From positions 38,820,943-38,884,942 of the forward strand of contig OX388347.1 of the NCBI GenBank assembly GCA_947579665.1: 64,000 nucleotides of DNA, read 5' to 3'. Positions 11,523 to 24,446 of the stretch are shown here, one piece after another. Under the pieces are notes generated by a model that worked only from the letters and a program-made list of their open reading frames with translations, had not been told where the DNA came from and ran no database searches. The translations under genes and the position numbers were made by a program. Source of the DNA: Sympetrum striolatum (Eukaryota > Arthropoda > Insecta > Odonata > Libellulidae). How positions within the stretch are numbered: position 1 is the stretch's first letter; each line of letters opens with the position of its first letter.

Positions 11523-11574
11523 TTCAGGATGTACCGAAAAGGTATTACTTCAGGATGTGCCGAAAAGGCATTAC
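11523..11574 (+). repeat. Two tandem 26-bp units
   Basis: TTCAGGATGTACCGAAAAGG+TATTAC is followed directly by the same unit with two transitions (GTGCC, GGCATTAC). It is a clean, recent tandem duplication. Confidence 0.9.
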
Positions 11575-11989
11575 TGACTTTCAAAACAGTACCCATGTTT
11601 CAGTTTTCGATATACTGATCATTACCGAAATAAAATCGGCTTGCGGAAAATGAGGACCATCCATGTAATAAATATATTACTGAGTTAACGAGCAATTAAT
11701 TTGCAATGATACATTTTTCTATTTCCTGTATCAAACGACGAATAAAAAACATTTCATTCATGAGGATGTGGAACCAGGAACAAATCGAGCCACAACCCCT
11801 TATCTTTCAGTAATAATAAAACGTCTTTATTTGGCCGATATTGATACAAAGAGGTACTCTATCATCCAGTTCATCGTCATATCTGGGCTGTAATGAAATT
11901 ACAGTAATAGTATGAAAAAGGGTAAAAATTTGGATTGTAAAACTCAAGTGAAACTTAGGAAGAATGAATCGCTGAAGGAATTCAATTGC

Positions 11990-12450
11990 GATGTAATTCG
12001 AGGGTGGGTCGCACTATATTTCGCGGTGCGATTCTCTCATAGGACCGGGCGATAATGCCGATATTGCCGGGCGTCGTTTCCGATGCCTCCCTTCGGGTTT
12101 TTTGGGCGTAACCGCTCAAAGAGCGCATTATACTTCGTCCGTCAAAGCCGGGCCGTAAAAAGATAAAGCGGTGCAGATAAAAGCGGCCCAACTCCCTCGA
12201 GATTTCCTTTCGAGGAATCGAAAGGGCTGGTTTCTCGCCCGTATTTATCCTTTCCGGAGGAATCACGAGTCTGTCGTAAAAATTTCCGTTCTGATCCGTG
12301 GAAACTGGAGTTTTTCTCGACCGGTCGAGATGTATGGATACAACGGAATTGAGGTCGGTTTTAACAGGAAGGAATCAATTGTGAGCGGTTTCCGGCTCTT
12401 TGGTGCCATTCCGATTTCTGTTCGAGTTTATGTATCCTCCTCGAAAATGG
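11990..12450. other. CpG-containing GC-rich island
   Basis: GC-rich with many CG dinucleotides (GCCGGGCGTCGTTTCCGATG at 12066). Opposed 94-codon frames overlap on the two strands (11982-12266 and 12171-12455); neither has a recognisable domain. Confidence 0.45.
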
Positions 12451-12459
12451 GGTGAAATA

Positions 12460-14736
12460 CCTCAACATTCCAACATTTATGCCTTTCAGCGAAGTTGGAT
12501 TTGTATGGCAGTTTGATTACTTTTCAATGCACTGCCTACCTGCTCTATTCAGGTCATCAACCTTATTAAGATAATGCACTATTATTGGTTGGATTTCGAA
12601 GTTATGCCTTGGGTGTTTAAAACATAAATGTAATGTGTTAGGCAGTACTTCGGGGAACGAAATTACGAAATTATGAATCAACACCGGTCGTATATTGTTC
12701 TCTTTTACCTTTTCCGAATTACATCATAAGTCAGCGTAGAAATGCGTCAACGCATCTTCTACCTTAGTTACCTTTGTCCCCTAAATTGTTGTAAAATTAA
12801 TTAGCATTCTTTCATATTTTTCAGAATTAAGTGTAATTAAATTTCGATAACCAGATTTTTACTTAACCATGTCGATTAAATAAGAGTATGTAATTACTTT
12901 AATTTTGTCATTATTTTTCTCATTACAAATAATTTTTCAAGTCAAGAATATTATAATTTTTAAATACTGAAATCATACATTAGTAATGCCATGACAATGC
13001 GTTACATGCCATCAATGATTGGCTGTTACTAGCAAATTTTACTAAAGCAGATTTATCCTAGACACATTGATTAAAAGTCTCCTAATGGTTAGATAATGAA
13101 TCTGGTTTTTTAAAGACGTAACATATATTTTTTTCAATTTTGTAGTTAATGAAGGTAATACCAGGAAAAACACTTAGTAAGAACTTCCATGAATTTATTA
13201 TGTATTTTCAGTCAAATTTCTAAATATATGAAACGAGCAGTTGAATATGGTTCCAGATGTTTTAAGATCACAGCCTCCACAGAAGCAATTCCAAAATCGC
13301 TAATTTTTCAAGCGAACCTCAAAAGTCACTCATCCCCTATGAATCATTACCCCTTTATGATTTCCTCAAAAGAATTTTACGTCGACAGTTATGCCACCGT
13401 TTATTTCGGGAGATGCGTCGGCAAAAATGAAACGAGGAGCATCCTGGTTCTCTTCTCTCAGGAAGAAAGAGAGAGAGATAAAGGCACTCCACGGCTCTTA
13501 TATATGGTCTGTTTTCAACCTCCCGTTTGCCGGCGGGAGGTCTCGAAGCCGGTTTCCGCGGGATGGGAGATTTGATTCTATCCACCCCCGTCGTGCCTTG
13601 CCGGTGGTGTAGACAACACTCTGTGGAAGAGTTGAAGGCACAGAGATGTAAGGAAACGGACCGGTAGATAGCTCTAGGCCTCGGAGTGCATCTTATCGTT
13701 AGATACGCTTCGGAGAGGGATCCTCATATCCGCTATATACATACGCGGTCATTGTTTAATTCCTGGGAGTGGGGTTAAAAAGTTGCAGTAAGTCTCGCGG
13801 TGCGACTTTAAGAGATCTTTTTAATCGTATTTACCGTCTTTGGAAAGGTTTAGTAGCGGAGGATGTTTGAGGTCTTGGGAAACATCTGTCATGGAAATGA
13901 TCTGAGTATCCGAAAAATGTATTTATTTATATTAGAAGCTTTTGAACACTGGCTTTTGCCCGTTTCTCATCTCATCTTTATAAATGGTGAACTGCTGCTT
14001 AAGATGTCTGTTCTAGGTTGCTTTAAATATTCCAAATTATCCCCTCTAATTAGTGGAACATTTGTCTATTAATGAGGATAATTAATATTTTGTTTCTCAT
14101 TTTATTTCATGAAAAGTTCATCTGCATCTACATATACGTCATGTTACTATTTATTATGGTTTTCATCGAGAGTTTCTTTTGTAAATTTCAGTCCATGATT
14201 GCTGGCTTAATAGATATCCCATCTTCCTATTTTCAACAAATACGTCCTAAATAATGTAAATTTTGAATTGTTTTGATTAATTACTAATATCATTTAATAT
14301 AACATACATAATTTATGATTAACATTATCCAATTATCTAGAGTTTAGTCGATAAATATTTAAGCAATTACTCAATTAAGTTATAATTACTCTTCACTTTT
14401 TATCGCAATAATTACTCATGTCATATCACAGCTTAAATTATTATACATTCATTATTTCTGTAATTACAATATTTAATTTTAGCCCCCACAAGATCCTGGA
14501 AACTCGCATAAATCAATCTTACTCGCAACTTGAGAAGTTTTTGCCTCATTCTACAGCCTTGAAAGACATATACGCTTAGGTGCTAACTCTCTAATCCCAT
14601 TGAAATGCATAAAAATATCAAACGAAGGTACAGATATGATCAAAATGTCAGGAGTAATTTAGATTCATCTGATATTTTATCGGTGATCTTGTATCATATG
14701 TATCCTTTCGTTTTATAATTTTACTTCTTATGATTT
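12460..14736. other. AT-rich DNA with a GC-rich block at 13380-13860
   Basis: The GC-rich block includes TTTGCCGGCGGGAGGTCTCG (13528). A 128-codon plus frame at 13189-13575 spans AT-rich and GC-rich halves without change in codon character and shows no motif. The remainder is AT-rich and featureless. Confidence 0.5.
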
Positions 14737-14750
14737 TAATTTATATAGAA

Positions 14751-14872
14751 GCTCCCGGATAGTCATGTGGACAGCGCGTTTGCCTTTGGTGAAAGCGGTC
14801 CCGGGTTTGAATCCCGGTGGGAGCTAATATGCAAAATGACCTAAGCTGTCGAAGCACTTTTAATAATACTAC
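14751..14872 (+). mobile_element. tRNA-derived SINE, copy 1
   Basis: The element begins with a tRNA-like head: 7-bp acceptor pairing GCTCCCG/TGGGAGC, A-box-like TAGTCATGTGG, B-box-like GGTTTGAATCC. A short unrelated body follows (AAAATGACCTAAGCTGTCGA...) and then an ATACTACTA-type tail. It is flanked by a 14-bp target-site duplication with one mismatch, TAATTTATATAGAA at 14737-14750 and its partner at 14873-14886. The copy at 35206 is nearly identical. The B box has drifted here (GTTTGAAT instead of GTTCGATT), so this copy may be inactive. SINEs of this kind move by borrowing a LINE's machinery. Confidence 0.9.
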
Positions 14873-14886
14873 TAATTTAAATAGAA

Positions 14887-16228
14887 AACTCAATTGTGCC
14901 ATGGAAAGCAATGTTACTGTAATGCAATGTAGAATAATTATACAACAAATAATGACAATACAATTGACAAGATAAGTAATTACATAATAATGCAGACAGT
15001 AATGCTATGCATGTATGTAATGCTACGCTAATTACATATCATGTTATTAATATTTCCCAAAATACAGGTTGAATAATTGATATAATTTTATTTCGCGTAA
15101 TTGAACAGTTATTCCGCTAAAGATTTTGATTATTCTATTCAATATGTATTGAAACTCAATATATTATAGAAATATTTAAGAATTCTCTCTGATCTTATAA
15201 TGTCTTCTCTCTCGTGCGTTTAAGTGCTGTGGAGAGAGAGGCTGAAAGTGAAAATTTACTGCCGGTAACACTCGTTCGGCCTAATGGGCGCCACTTAATT
15301 GCTAAAACGAACTTCTTTACGCGCTCTGCTGCACGGAAAATACGGCTCCTCGCGGCGGAATGCACGAAAATAGTCACGAAGGAGATCGAGAACGTCTCTT
15401 TACGTCTTCAGAGAACTCACGCACGGTAGCCCAGCCTGGTAGCCAGAAGACGTAAAACCCCTTTGATTCACATGAGGAAGGGTTGAAATTATTGTCAGAG
15501 TCGGGAGGTTAGGATCGAGCACGGTAATGGACCATATTCTATCCCCGGGATGAATCTCGGTGCAGCGCGGATCGGCCGCTAAGGGAATTAAATTATAGGT
15601 AACATGGACGTGGGAACAGGAGCATGGATATAAGGGGTGCAGGATGTAAAGGGTGGTAAGCCACCCACAAGCAGACGAGGCGTCATACTACTAGGTTTGG
15701 AATTTCAAGAGAGAGGTCTCCCTCCCCTCCAGCGAAGTCCTGTTTACCTCTGTTCCTCCCCCACACGGCATCTCTTTGTCCTCTTCAAAAGGATTTCGCC
15801 GCTCCAGTTCGATGCGTGCCTCATCGCCAAGGGAAGACGGGTGGGACCGCAGTTGCTAAGGGGGTTACATAATTGTCGCTGAATACAATACGGAGTACGG
15901 AATGGATCCTCAGAGGCGGGACGATTGCAGTTAAGGGCTAGGTGGCCTTGTGAATTAACGTGGATGTTGAAAAATTCGGGGAAGAGGGGTATTCAATCTC
16001 GAAGTAGTAAGGAAACTGTTTTAAGCGGAGTCACGAAAGAAGATATCTAAAAATTGCGATTAAGTTTTGAGATTTTTGCTCCTTTCTGTGCCTGATGATG
16101 GAGTCTAGTTCTGATGTAAAGGTTGAATTTTCTTCTTTACGTTCTTTGGTAGTTTTGCTGAAATTGTTTATTTTTTTCCCATATCATTAGCTATGAAAAA
16201 TATAATCAATATGATCAATCGTAATTTG
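14887..16228. other. AT-rich DNA and a CpG island at 15190-15960
   Basis: The island carries CTCGCGGCGGAATGCACG and similar CpG-dense sequence. Short opposed frames (15195-15377 minus, 15214-15429 plus) cover the same bases. No gene was recognised. Confidence 0.45.
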
Positions 16229-16388
16229 ATGGAATAAAAGAAAAACACTTTGTTGCTTCCACAATATATATTTCAATCGACCGGTTTCGTCGACGTATTG
16301 ACATCATCTACACCTGAAGATACGTTACGAAACCAGTTGACTGAAATATGTATTGTGGAAGTTACAACGTGATTTTCTTTTAAGATGG
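16229..16388. mobile_element. Foldback element C (TTCCACAATATATA family), core intact
   Basis: The arms 16229-16300 and about 16318-16388 pair almost to the centre. Each side has outer AAAAGAAAAYMAC, then CTTCCACAATATATATTT or its complement, then ACCGGTTTCG or CGAAACCAGT. The plus strand centre reads CACCTGAAGATACGTTACGA and continues AACC. The minus strand offers ATGATGTCAATACGTCGACG followed by AAACC. Both resemble CTGAWGA...GAAAC. It shares its arms with the element at 10431. Confidence 0.85.
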
Positions 16389-19028
16389 TTTCATTATCTA
16401 AAATCGCGTAACCTGCTCTATGTTACATCAATAATTGCACCTTATTTTTGTTTAGGTATTAGAATTAATTTTTTTATGTAACAGGAATTGATACTTAACT
16501 TTTCGGAGGATTTCTTGCTCTGAAATGTTCTCTTTGTCTCAAGTATTTTTGTCTGAATATATGAAGAATTACACGAAAAAAATGCGGTCCAAAATTTTTA
16601 AAGCCAGGTAATCCCTCTAGCTATTTTTTCAACTAATTGCGATGTTTTTGTTGCATTTCGGATGAGTGTTATACGACCACTTACGTGTTTCAAATAATCG
16701 TATAAGTTTTACTGGGCGTTCGCATCCTAATCGCGATTTTATCGTATTAGAAGAATTAAAGTCACTTAAACCAAACTTTTATCTTCTGCAATTGCACATC
16801 AACGCCCATTCATAGCATAAGAATTAGTTGACAGATTTTTTCGTGACGTTCCTGATCTTTAAACCCCCACGCATATTAGTATTAAAATATTCAGAGAATT
16901 ACAGCAGTAAGATAATCTCAAATATTGCCCACTTGAAAAATTAGTGTCGGAGTCGATAAAAGTGGAGGAAATCTTGGCCATCTCAGTTCTAAAAGCATCG
17001 CAAAAACTTGGCAAATTGGCAACCCTGTGAGGAGGGGTCCGGCGTTGCTTTTTTTATCAAGACGGGCAAGAGAAAGGGGATGCATCGGAGGGCGCTTAAA
17101 TTCCTAGCATATCAAAGCCTCTTCACACCGACACAATGCCTCTCCCACGTATCTCCCCGCCAAATAAGAAGGGTGTGATCGGCTGAGTGGGCGGGTCAAC
17201 TTCCGTGTTTTATGCCTCCGTCAATTGAGGGAGAGGAGTTAAGCACCTTTTGCACGTAACTTCAATTTCCGCAAGTTTCTAACTTTCTCTTTTGGTTTCA
17301 ATAGAAGAGTATCCCTATTGTCGTGGACAAGACAAATTTATCGTAAAAACTATTTCATTTCGAAAGTAAGGTTCGCCGATGAGGGGCAATTCTAATCACT
17401 ATTTAAAACATTAAATGTAATTTTCATTGAAATTAATAGTGGAAGATGAGACTTCGTATTTAGCTATCATCCATTAGAAGGAGTTTGAATTCTTCAAATT
17501 TTTCTTCACAAATAATCTTTCTTATTAGTTATTTTTATTATTATTATTACAATCTTTTTGGCCAGGTTAGTCAATATAACCCCTTCTTCTGATATAACCT
17601 TTAGAGTTATTATATGAAAACGTAACTAATTAAAGGTAACGATTGTCCACGGTCAACTTAGATTGAAAAATTAATCAATACGAACAAATAAATGACAGAT
17701 ATAGTAATATACAAGAAGTAAAACTGTATGATAAAATTGGTAATTAACACTTCCTATTAGTGTGTAAAATCTGTTCTAACTCAGAAATCCGATCACGTAT
17801 TTCAATAATTTTTCATTCATCTCATATCATTTATCTCTAAGAAGCATCGAATATATTAGGCGCCTATAATATCTTAAGTTTTACGTGGTCCTTCCTATAA
17901 ACTAGCTATAGTCTTTGTCGTCGTCTCTTTAGAAAACATGCATATTTAGTAACTGTTAGTGATCATAGAGATTGGATGAAATTGCTAGTTCTTTCTTTTG
18001 AATTATACATTATTTATACTTACGAGTTCTTTTATGAAATTCAGGCTTGGAATTATCCCATCATTTATTCAGTATATTGGCGCACATATTATTCATTCAA
18101 ATTCGTTTTTAAGGTCATAAAGAATTTATCGTATTGTAGGCTTTAGCTTAAGGAGAAAACTTTTAATTTTATTAATTTCTTTCTTCTTGGAAAATACGTA
18201 TAAAATTGGTAAAAATTCTCTCTTTCATTTATAAACAATAAAATGAAATTCGATGCTAGAGCAGTATATTTTACCAAGATTTTTCATCGTAATAAGCATA
18301 ATTTTATAGTTCTTATGTATTTTTCAGATTTACAGGCATTCCCTACACCTCTGCATTAACTGTCTCAGTCCGCAATGCATCCTGCCTTCTGGATGAAATA
18401 GACAATTTGCGAGAAGGAATGCTCGTTCGATGCATATGGGGCGTAAATCCATAGCGTGGGATTTTTCAAGCTCCGCTCCGTGTTTACCTCTTAAAACCGC
18501 TTGTATATTCTCACGAAGGGGCGGGAACAAACCTTGGACATATAATGGTGCTTGTTTTGCGATCTCAGAGGTTAAGTGAAAGTATAACTTATGGTGGCGA
18601 ATTCAGAGTGGTTGCTTTCGAGGCGGAGGCTGCTATTTTTGTGACAGAACCAAACTAAAAACAAAAAGACGAGAGTAATTTGTTAGTCAAATTACTCACG
18701 CCTTATGAATTCCAAGATGCAACGATGTCCATCCGAGTAGAGGGAGTCGTAACTTCGCATTCAATGCGCGAAGGCGTGTTCTCCATCTAACGAGTTGGTA
18801 ATAACGAGGATACTTAAGGCTGCGTAAAAATTACGATATTCGACTATTAAATGAAACGATTCCCTGCATTCCTGAACGTGAAGTGGTTGAGTCGTACTAT
18901 AGGAAGGGTTTGTTGTACACCTAAGCGATATTTTATGCGAAACGCGATGCAGTCGCAATGCATGCTTGAAGATTGGAAATTAAAATTAATTTTAATGAAT
19001 TATTTCTGTTGTAATTTCTAAATCGAAA
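16389..19028. other. Non-coding, AT-rich with minor GC blocks
   Basis: GC-richer pieces lie at 16980-17250 and 18340-18560. A (TTA)n run is at 17521-17549. Nothing else was supported. Confidence 0.5.
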
Positions 19029-19265
19029 CCTAATGGGAGCCTAAATTACAAATTAGTGCCCGATTATTGTTGTTTGTTACTCTAAAAATCTTAGTTGCCA
19101 TAATGGCTTCATGTATTTACTGAAGAAAATTTTTTTAAAAATAAATACTCTTCAGTTAATTCTAAATGGGAACCTAAACTACAAGTTAGGGCCCGATATA
19201 TTTTGTTTCTTTCTCTTAAAATCTTTAGTTAGCATAATGGCTTCATGTATTTATGGAAGAAATAT
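19029..19265 (+). repeat. Diverged tandem duplication, period about 134 bp
   Basis: Unit 1 (19029-19130) and unit 2 (19163-19265) share AATGGGARCCTAAAYTACAA, TTAGKGCCCGATAT-type sequence, AAATCTTTAGTT, and TAATGGCTTCATGTATTTA. The period and order are conserved while point changes are spread throughout. Confidence 0.88.
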
Positions 19266-21100
19266 TTGCCTTCAGTTCACTCAACGATTTTATCACCTGA
19301 ATCTTGTCACAATTACTAGAGACTCTTTAGGAATCTCTAGAGACTTCTAAGAATAAGTTAAAAATAAAATCTACGGAGGTGGCCGTGGTGTTGTGGAAAT
19401 TCAGAATATTAACTTGAAATATAAACATATATAAAGTATACATCATTTTTATATAAAGGTAAGGAATTCAATGGTAATTTTGTAGTGCATGAAATATATG
19501 TAGGTATAATGACAACATTCTCTCTACATTATGCTTGAAACTATTCCTAAACCTAACCTAAAAGTATAAGCACTATTCTATTCTAAACTAGACGCATGCC
19601 CTGTTTGAATTTATACTGCACCATGATTGCCGGAAATAACACAAAGTAAATTTCCGCTGCGCTCGAAACGTAGAAAACTCCAATTCTCGTTTGCCTAAAT
19701 TTAGACTATTGTTTGTCTGCTTTGTCTACTTTAGGAGATATGCAGCCTTTGGTTTCGGGGCGGCGTTTCGTGGATAAAAAATCGTTTGTTTTGTTTCCTC
19801 GACTCCACTCGTTGTTTGCACTGAAAGATAGGTGCCCCAGAGCGCAGTTTTAGGTCCTGTGGAATTTCCTTCGGTACAATTCCGAAAGAGCAATGCGGCC
19901 CTACACCCTTCCTGTCTCCCGGCAGGGATTGAGTCATCGCAACGAAAGAATGATAAAGAAAGAAAGGGGTGATGGCTGTTTTGGGGGAGGAGAAGGGGTT
20001 GGGCTTGGAGAGGAAAGGGAAAGGGTGTGAGTAGAGCAGGGTTTAATATAGGGGGAAAGATTTAATGAGTTTCTCTGATATATTGAATGCATTTTTAAAG
20101 AGAAATCGTAAGAACCGTTTGATGTGGAGTGATTAGGCAAATAGCTTCAAGTTAGGAGGATGAGTTTGAAACGAGTTGGTTTTTGTCTTTCGTGGATATT
20201 GCGTATTTGATGAGAATTTTATAAGAGGGACAGTTGATTCTTTGAGGGCTAAGGCGCTCAAAATTAAAATTTTTTGATTCCGATCGTGAGTCACTATTAC
20301 TAAATGAAAGGTATATAGGTTTCTTTGCACGTAAAGGCATGCACCAAGGAAAAGTCCCTAGGAAGAACAGACATGAAAAAAATTTAGATTCGACCATTCT
20401 TGTCAAACTTTTCTCATCACCGTTCTTCGCTGTTTTTTTCACCATTACTCTTCGCGAATGACTTTGGAATGTGATTAATTTTATGGAATTTTCCAAATCC
20501 AAAAGTTTTCCATCATTATGTTTTATCATTTCAGTATTAGATTAATTGTTTTACTTGATTAATAGCATGCGCTGCTTTTAATACGTTGATTTTAGTGAAT
20601 GAATTATGGATCCTAACATTCTTTATTCAAAATGTACATGCAACCTTCAACTTCATCTTCATATTTCAAAGATAAATTCTTTTTGAAAGCAATGGCATTA
20701 TTTTTTTAATTCTCATACATTTAAAAAATATAAAATGGTTTGTTGGAGTGATGGCTGTTTTTTCGAAAAGATTACTGCGTCATAAATAAGCCCTGCAATT
20801 TGCCGGATCCCCACAATTTTGAATTTTATTCATTTCATGTTTATCGCGGAGGATGATTCTGCAGCTGTACTCTACGAACGTTATGCTATATCTTCCGCGC
20901 AATATATTTTATTTATCACCCAAAGAACATGTCACAGAGGTTTTTCAAAAATATTAGGATAATTTTCTTCCGAGCGCAAGACGTTTTCTCCTCACTGACA
21001 GATTCCAGAAGATAAAACGAGCAGGGATAAGACGCCACACAAATGCACAATTCCCCGAAAATCCTTCCAAAAAAACGACGGTATTTTATGCGAACGTAAT
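19266..21100. other. Non-coding, with a G-rich strand at 19983-20026
   Basis: G runs at 19983-19987, 19995-19998, 20001-20003, 20017-20019 and 20023-20025 could form an intramolecular G-quadruplex with one long loop. The opposite strand gives the Pro/Ser-rich frame 19934-20140, a composition effect. The 125-codon minus frame 20152-20529 has no motif. Confidence 0.45.
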
Positions 21101-21600
21101 TTTTGGTATTCATACACACACAACCGAATGCCATTTCGCGCCAGCCATTCTCCTCTTCTCTCTCTCATCAATTCTCTGTTCGTATTTCCATTCCGCGACG
21201 CTCCCCACGGATCCGTCCTCAAAGAGCGAGGAAATATCTCTTTCACACACCCCATTCATTCCACCCATTTTCGCCTCCGCCTTCGCCGCCCCCCCTCGGC
21301 TCTTTTCGGCACACTTTGTGTGACTAACACCGCAGTTTGACCGTGTAATGTTGCGGAACTAATTCCTCGGAGTGTAGTCACCCAGTGTGACGCGGGGGAA
21401 TCGTCCCAACCCCCGCCCGAAGAGGAATTGGCTCACTCGGAAGGGTGTGGGGAATGCAAGGAGATAAACAAGTGAGACGCACCGCCTAGCAAGAATCGAA
21501 GTCCTTTTCTCGGTTGGGATGAGCGAAGGAAATGCGATCGAGACGAGACTGCAAACTTTCGTTTCGGTCAGTTTTGGCGATGAAAAGGGCTGTTTAGGTT
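21100..21600. other. CpG-containing GC-rich island
   Basis: Pyrimidine-rich then CpG-rich (CTCCGCCTTCGCCGCCCCCC at 21277, GACGCGGGGGAATCG at 21389). Overlapping frames on both strands (20992-21255, 21103-21340) are not accepted. Confidence 0.45.
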
Positions 21601-23760
21601 TTTAGGTTACTTTATGCGTCTATATCCAGATTGACAGGAGAATATCTTCAAACATTTGATTCGGTTTTGCTCTCCTCTCTCTTAGATGAAATCACAACGT
21701 GATTACTTCAATTAGAACGTGGTACTAAAGGAGGATTTATTTCAATGCTAATATTATTTCAAATTTAAAATTTTATCGTTTATATATACTTTTCATTCAG
21801 TTTTACAGACATTTTCTTTTCCTTCATTCCAATTTTTTATCTGATAAACTCGAAACCTTCGCACAAATATTCCGATCGAATTTGGATTTCTGTGGGGATA
21901 TATTTAATGATATTCGTCTGTATAAGATAGCCTTTTTGCACTGTTTAATTTTGTGCTACTTTTCGGATCTACTGATAGTTTTTATTTCATTAAAATAATA
22001 AATGGAAATTATCCAACAGATATTAAGTCATATTTAACTAAACCATGTGGATTAATGAGGAGATCATAATTTTGTGGATTTTTTTACTTGAATATAACCA
22101 TATGTAAAGATGCAATTACGAGTTTGTAGATGAAGAACTTTTGAAAAGTGTATGACCTGAGTTGACCAAAGTAGAACTTGGCTAGGTGAAACAATCCGAA
22201 TTTTGCCATATCTTTTCCCCCATAGGAACTTCATAGTGCATAATTTGTTTCTATTAAACAAGAAATTTCTAAGAAATCTGGAAAATTTTGCTCGTATCAT
22301 ATTAATTAATTTTCGCAAGTTTTTCTTGGCAAAATTTAAGGTCATTTTTCAAATTGTTTAGTGAGTCACTGCAGCATACATCCTATCAATAAAAGTTTGG
22401 TTTAGCTCCCAACTTCAAATGTACTGTAATAATTCTCGAAATTAAATTTTCCGTGAAATCTTTCCTGAGGTAGACAAGAAAACAATTTCCCCTACACTGA
22501 GTCCTTAGGAGAGGGAGCCGTGCGTTATCACGTCGCGACGTCCCCCAACTCCGTCCACTTTCACCCCCGTATGCACCCCAACGCCCCAGGGGAGCGTGGG
22601 ATGCAAACCTTTATACGCATCTCATAAAGACCCAAATGCCGTCCTGTCATACACGGAATCATCACATGAGGTATAACGCTGACGAAAGTCCCATCGATCT
22701 CACTACATCGCCTCCCCTAAATATGTTGTCTTTACACCTCTGCAGATTCTTATAGAAGAAATTTGGGGGTTGGAGACACAACCGCGTATTTATTTTAGTT
22801 TAGGTGTTCCATCTTTACATGTGAATTAATTTCTTTCACAAAATGGAAGGACACAGTTTTTGATAGCTTTACAGGTTACGATACATTTAACAGAAGATTA
22901 TGAGTTTCTTATCCTGGGGAATATATTCTCATTGAAGATAGTTTAAAAATAGAATATTGTAGAATATAAACTTTCAGTTTCATTGAGAATTTCGCCTGCT
23001 TTCCTTGGCGTTGATAAATCATTCCTGATGCAATAGAAGTTAAAATTTTTTCTAATTAAAATCAAAATTTCGACAGATTTATTAAACATAGTTTTTACAT
23101 TTTTTATTTTCATCTTTCCATAGAAGAAAATGTTTCGGATAAATGATGATGTACCTCAGCTGCAAGTCAACGCACTTTATAGGCGGGTACCCGATTTAAC
23201 TAACCAGAATTATTCGATCGCAATCCATACTCATTAATTCTTCTACAGCGTTACCTTTTTCATTCATAAATATATGCTTCATCAAAATGTTCTGCCCCTT
23301 CCTGTTATGCTTACACAGTTTACTTGCATTTTTATCGTTTGACTGCACAAATAACTTAATCGGTTCGTCTTTAAATCCCATTTGGAATAACTTTTAAGAT
23401 GTACCAGCTTCTTTTGCTTTTCCATTTGCATAAAAGATTAAATAAAATTAATACAATCGCTTTTTTCTTTCTTTTATTTCTTCATCTTTAATACAGCGTG
23501 ATGTTTTCCTTTTCTGTGAACCACTATTGTAATGGAAGGAAGAAGGATAGACACAAATGTTATTTCTCTTTATGGTATTTTTATGTATTACCCCCACGGA
23601 AATACGCTTTCCTTCAAATACTAATAGTCTTCCGAATCTGACCGAAATTTCATGTTTGAGGAGTTTCGTACTTATGCATTCTTCAGTTTTCATATCCAAT
23701 CCAATGAGGAATAAAAATTCATCACGGTTACGACAAAAATTTGACAAACTTAAATGATCC
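21600..23760. other. AT-rich non-coding stretch
   Basis: There is a GC-rich segment at 22480-22760 (CACGTCGCGACGTCCCCC at 22530, itself containing the palindrome CGTCGCGACG). No gene or mobile element was recognised. Confidence 0.5.
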
Positions 23761-24446
23761 TCATTTCGGAGAAGGCATTCTCTCATCATTTCCCAACCCC
23801 CGTGTAAGTGACGGTAGCTTGAAATGTAGCCGCTGCTCGTCAGCAGTGGAAAGCGAAAACACCGACGACATTGTCGCGGACCCAATTGTCTGAGGACGCA
23901 TCGCTGACGGTTTAATATTCCTCGCAACCAGTCGGTACCCGGCGTGCAGCAGGAATCTCGAAAATTCGTCTCCCCAAAAAGCATTTTTAACACGTGCCAT
24001 AAACCAAAAAAAGGGACAAAGAGCATACAACGGCGAGATGGGAACCAAAGGAAGTTTTTCGGCTCCTTTCGCGCCGCGCGACCGTCATTTATTATTACCG
24101 CCTTTTACGTTGGGCGGCGCTGAAAGCAAGAAGACTAATGAGGTGCTTTGCGTCCCCTCTAAGCGTTTAGGATGGGCTTTTCTTTTGCTTCTGTGAAATG
24201 GCGGTGTCGAGGGTGCGACATTCTACGGCGTAGGAGGAAAGAGCCGCCACTACAAAGATAGAGACAAATCTCTCCATCGCGCCGTATGGAATTTAGTGGC
24301 TGGATGCGGTAATGAATTCCATAGGCGATTCGTCCCATTTGACAAGTCGCCGTTATTTGTTGCTGCGTAGCGATTCTGCCCGTGGAGAAGTGTTTAGGAG
24401 TGCGTTTATTCGTGAATCGTAACGGTAAACAATGGTGATTACTCAT
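23760..24446. other. CpG-containing island beneath the longest open frame
   Basis: The longest frame in the window (minus, 23448-24026, 192 codons) begins here but runs on into AT-rich DNA. It has no recognisable domain, and another minus frame overlaps it (23761-24048). A third minus frame (24159-24446, 95 codons) covers the rest. TTTATTATTACCGCCTTTTA (24087) and GTTGGGCGGCGC give the region a conserved non-coding look. A small unknown protein cannot be excluded. Confidence 0.4.

Noticed and set aside
13189..13575. 128-codon plus-strand frame
   Set aside because: Crosses two compositional zones with no motif; opposed and alternative frames (13355-13585, 13391-13612) overlap it.
23448..24026. 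192-codon minus-strand frame as a protein-coding gene
   Set aside because: No recognisable domain, overlapping alternative frame on the same strand (23761-24048), and no splice or promoter context; kept only as a finding to check.
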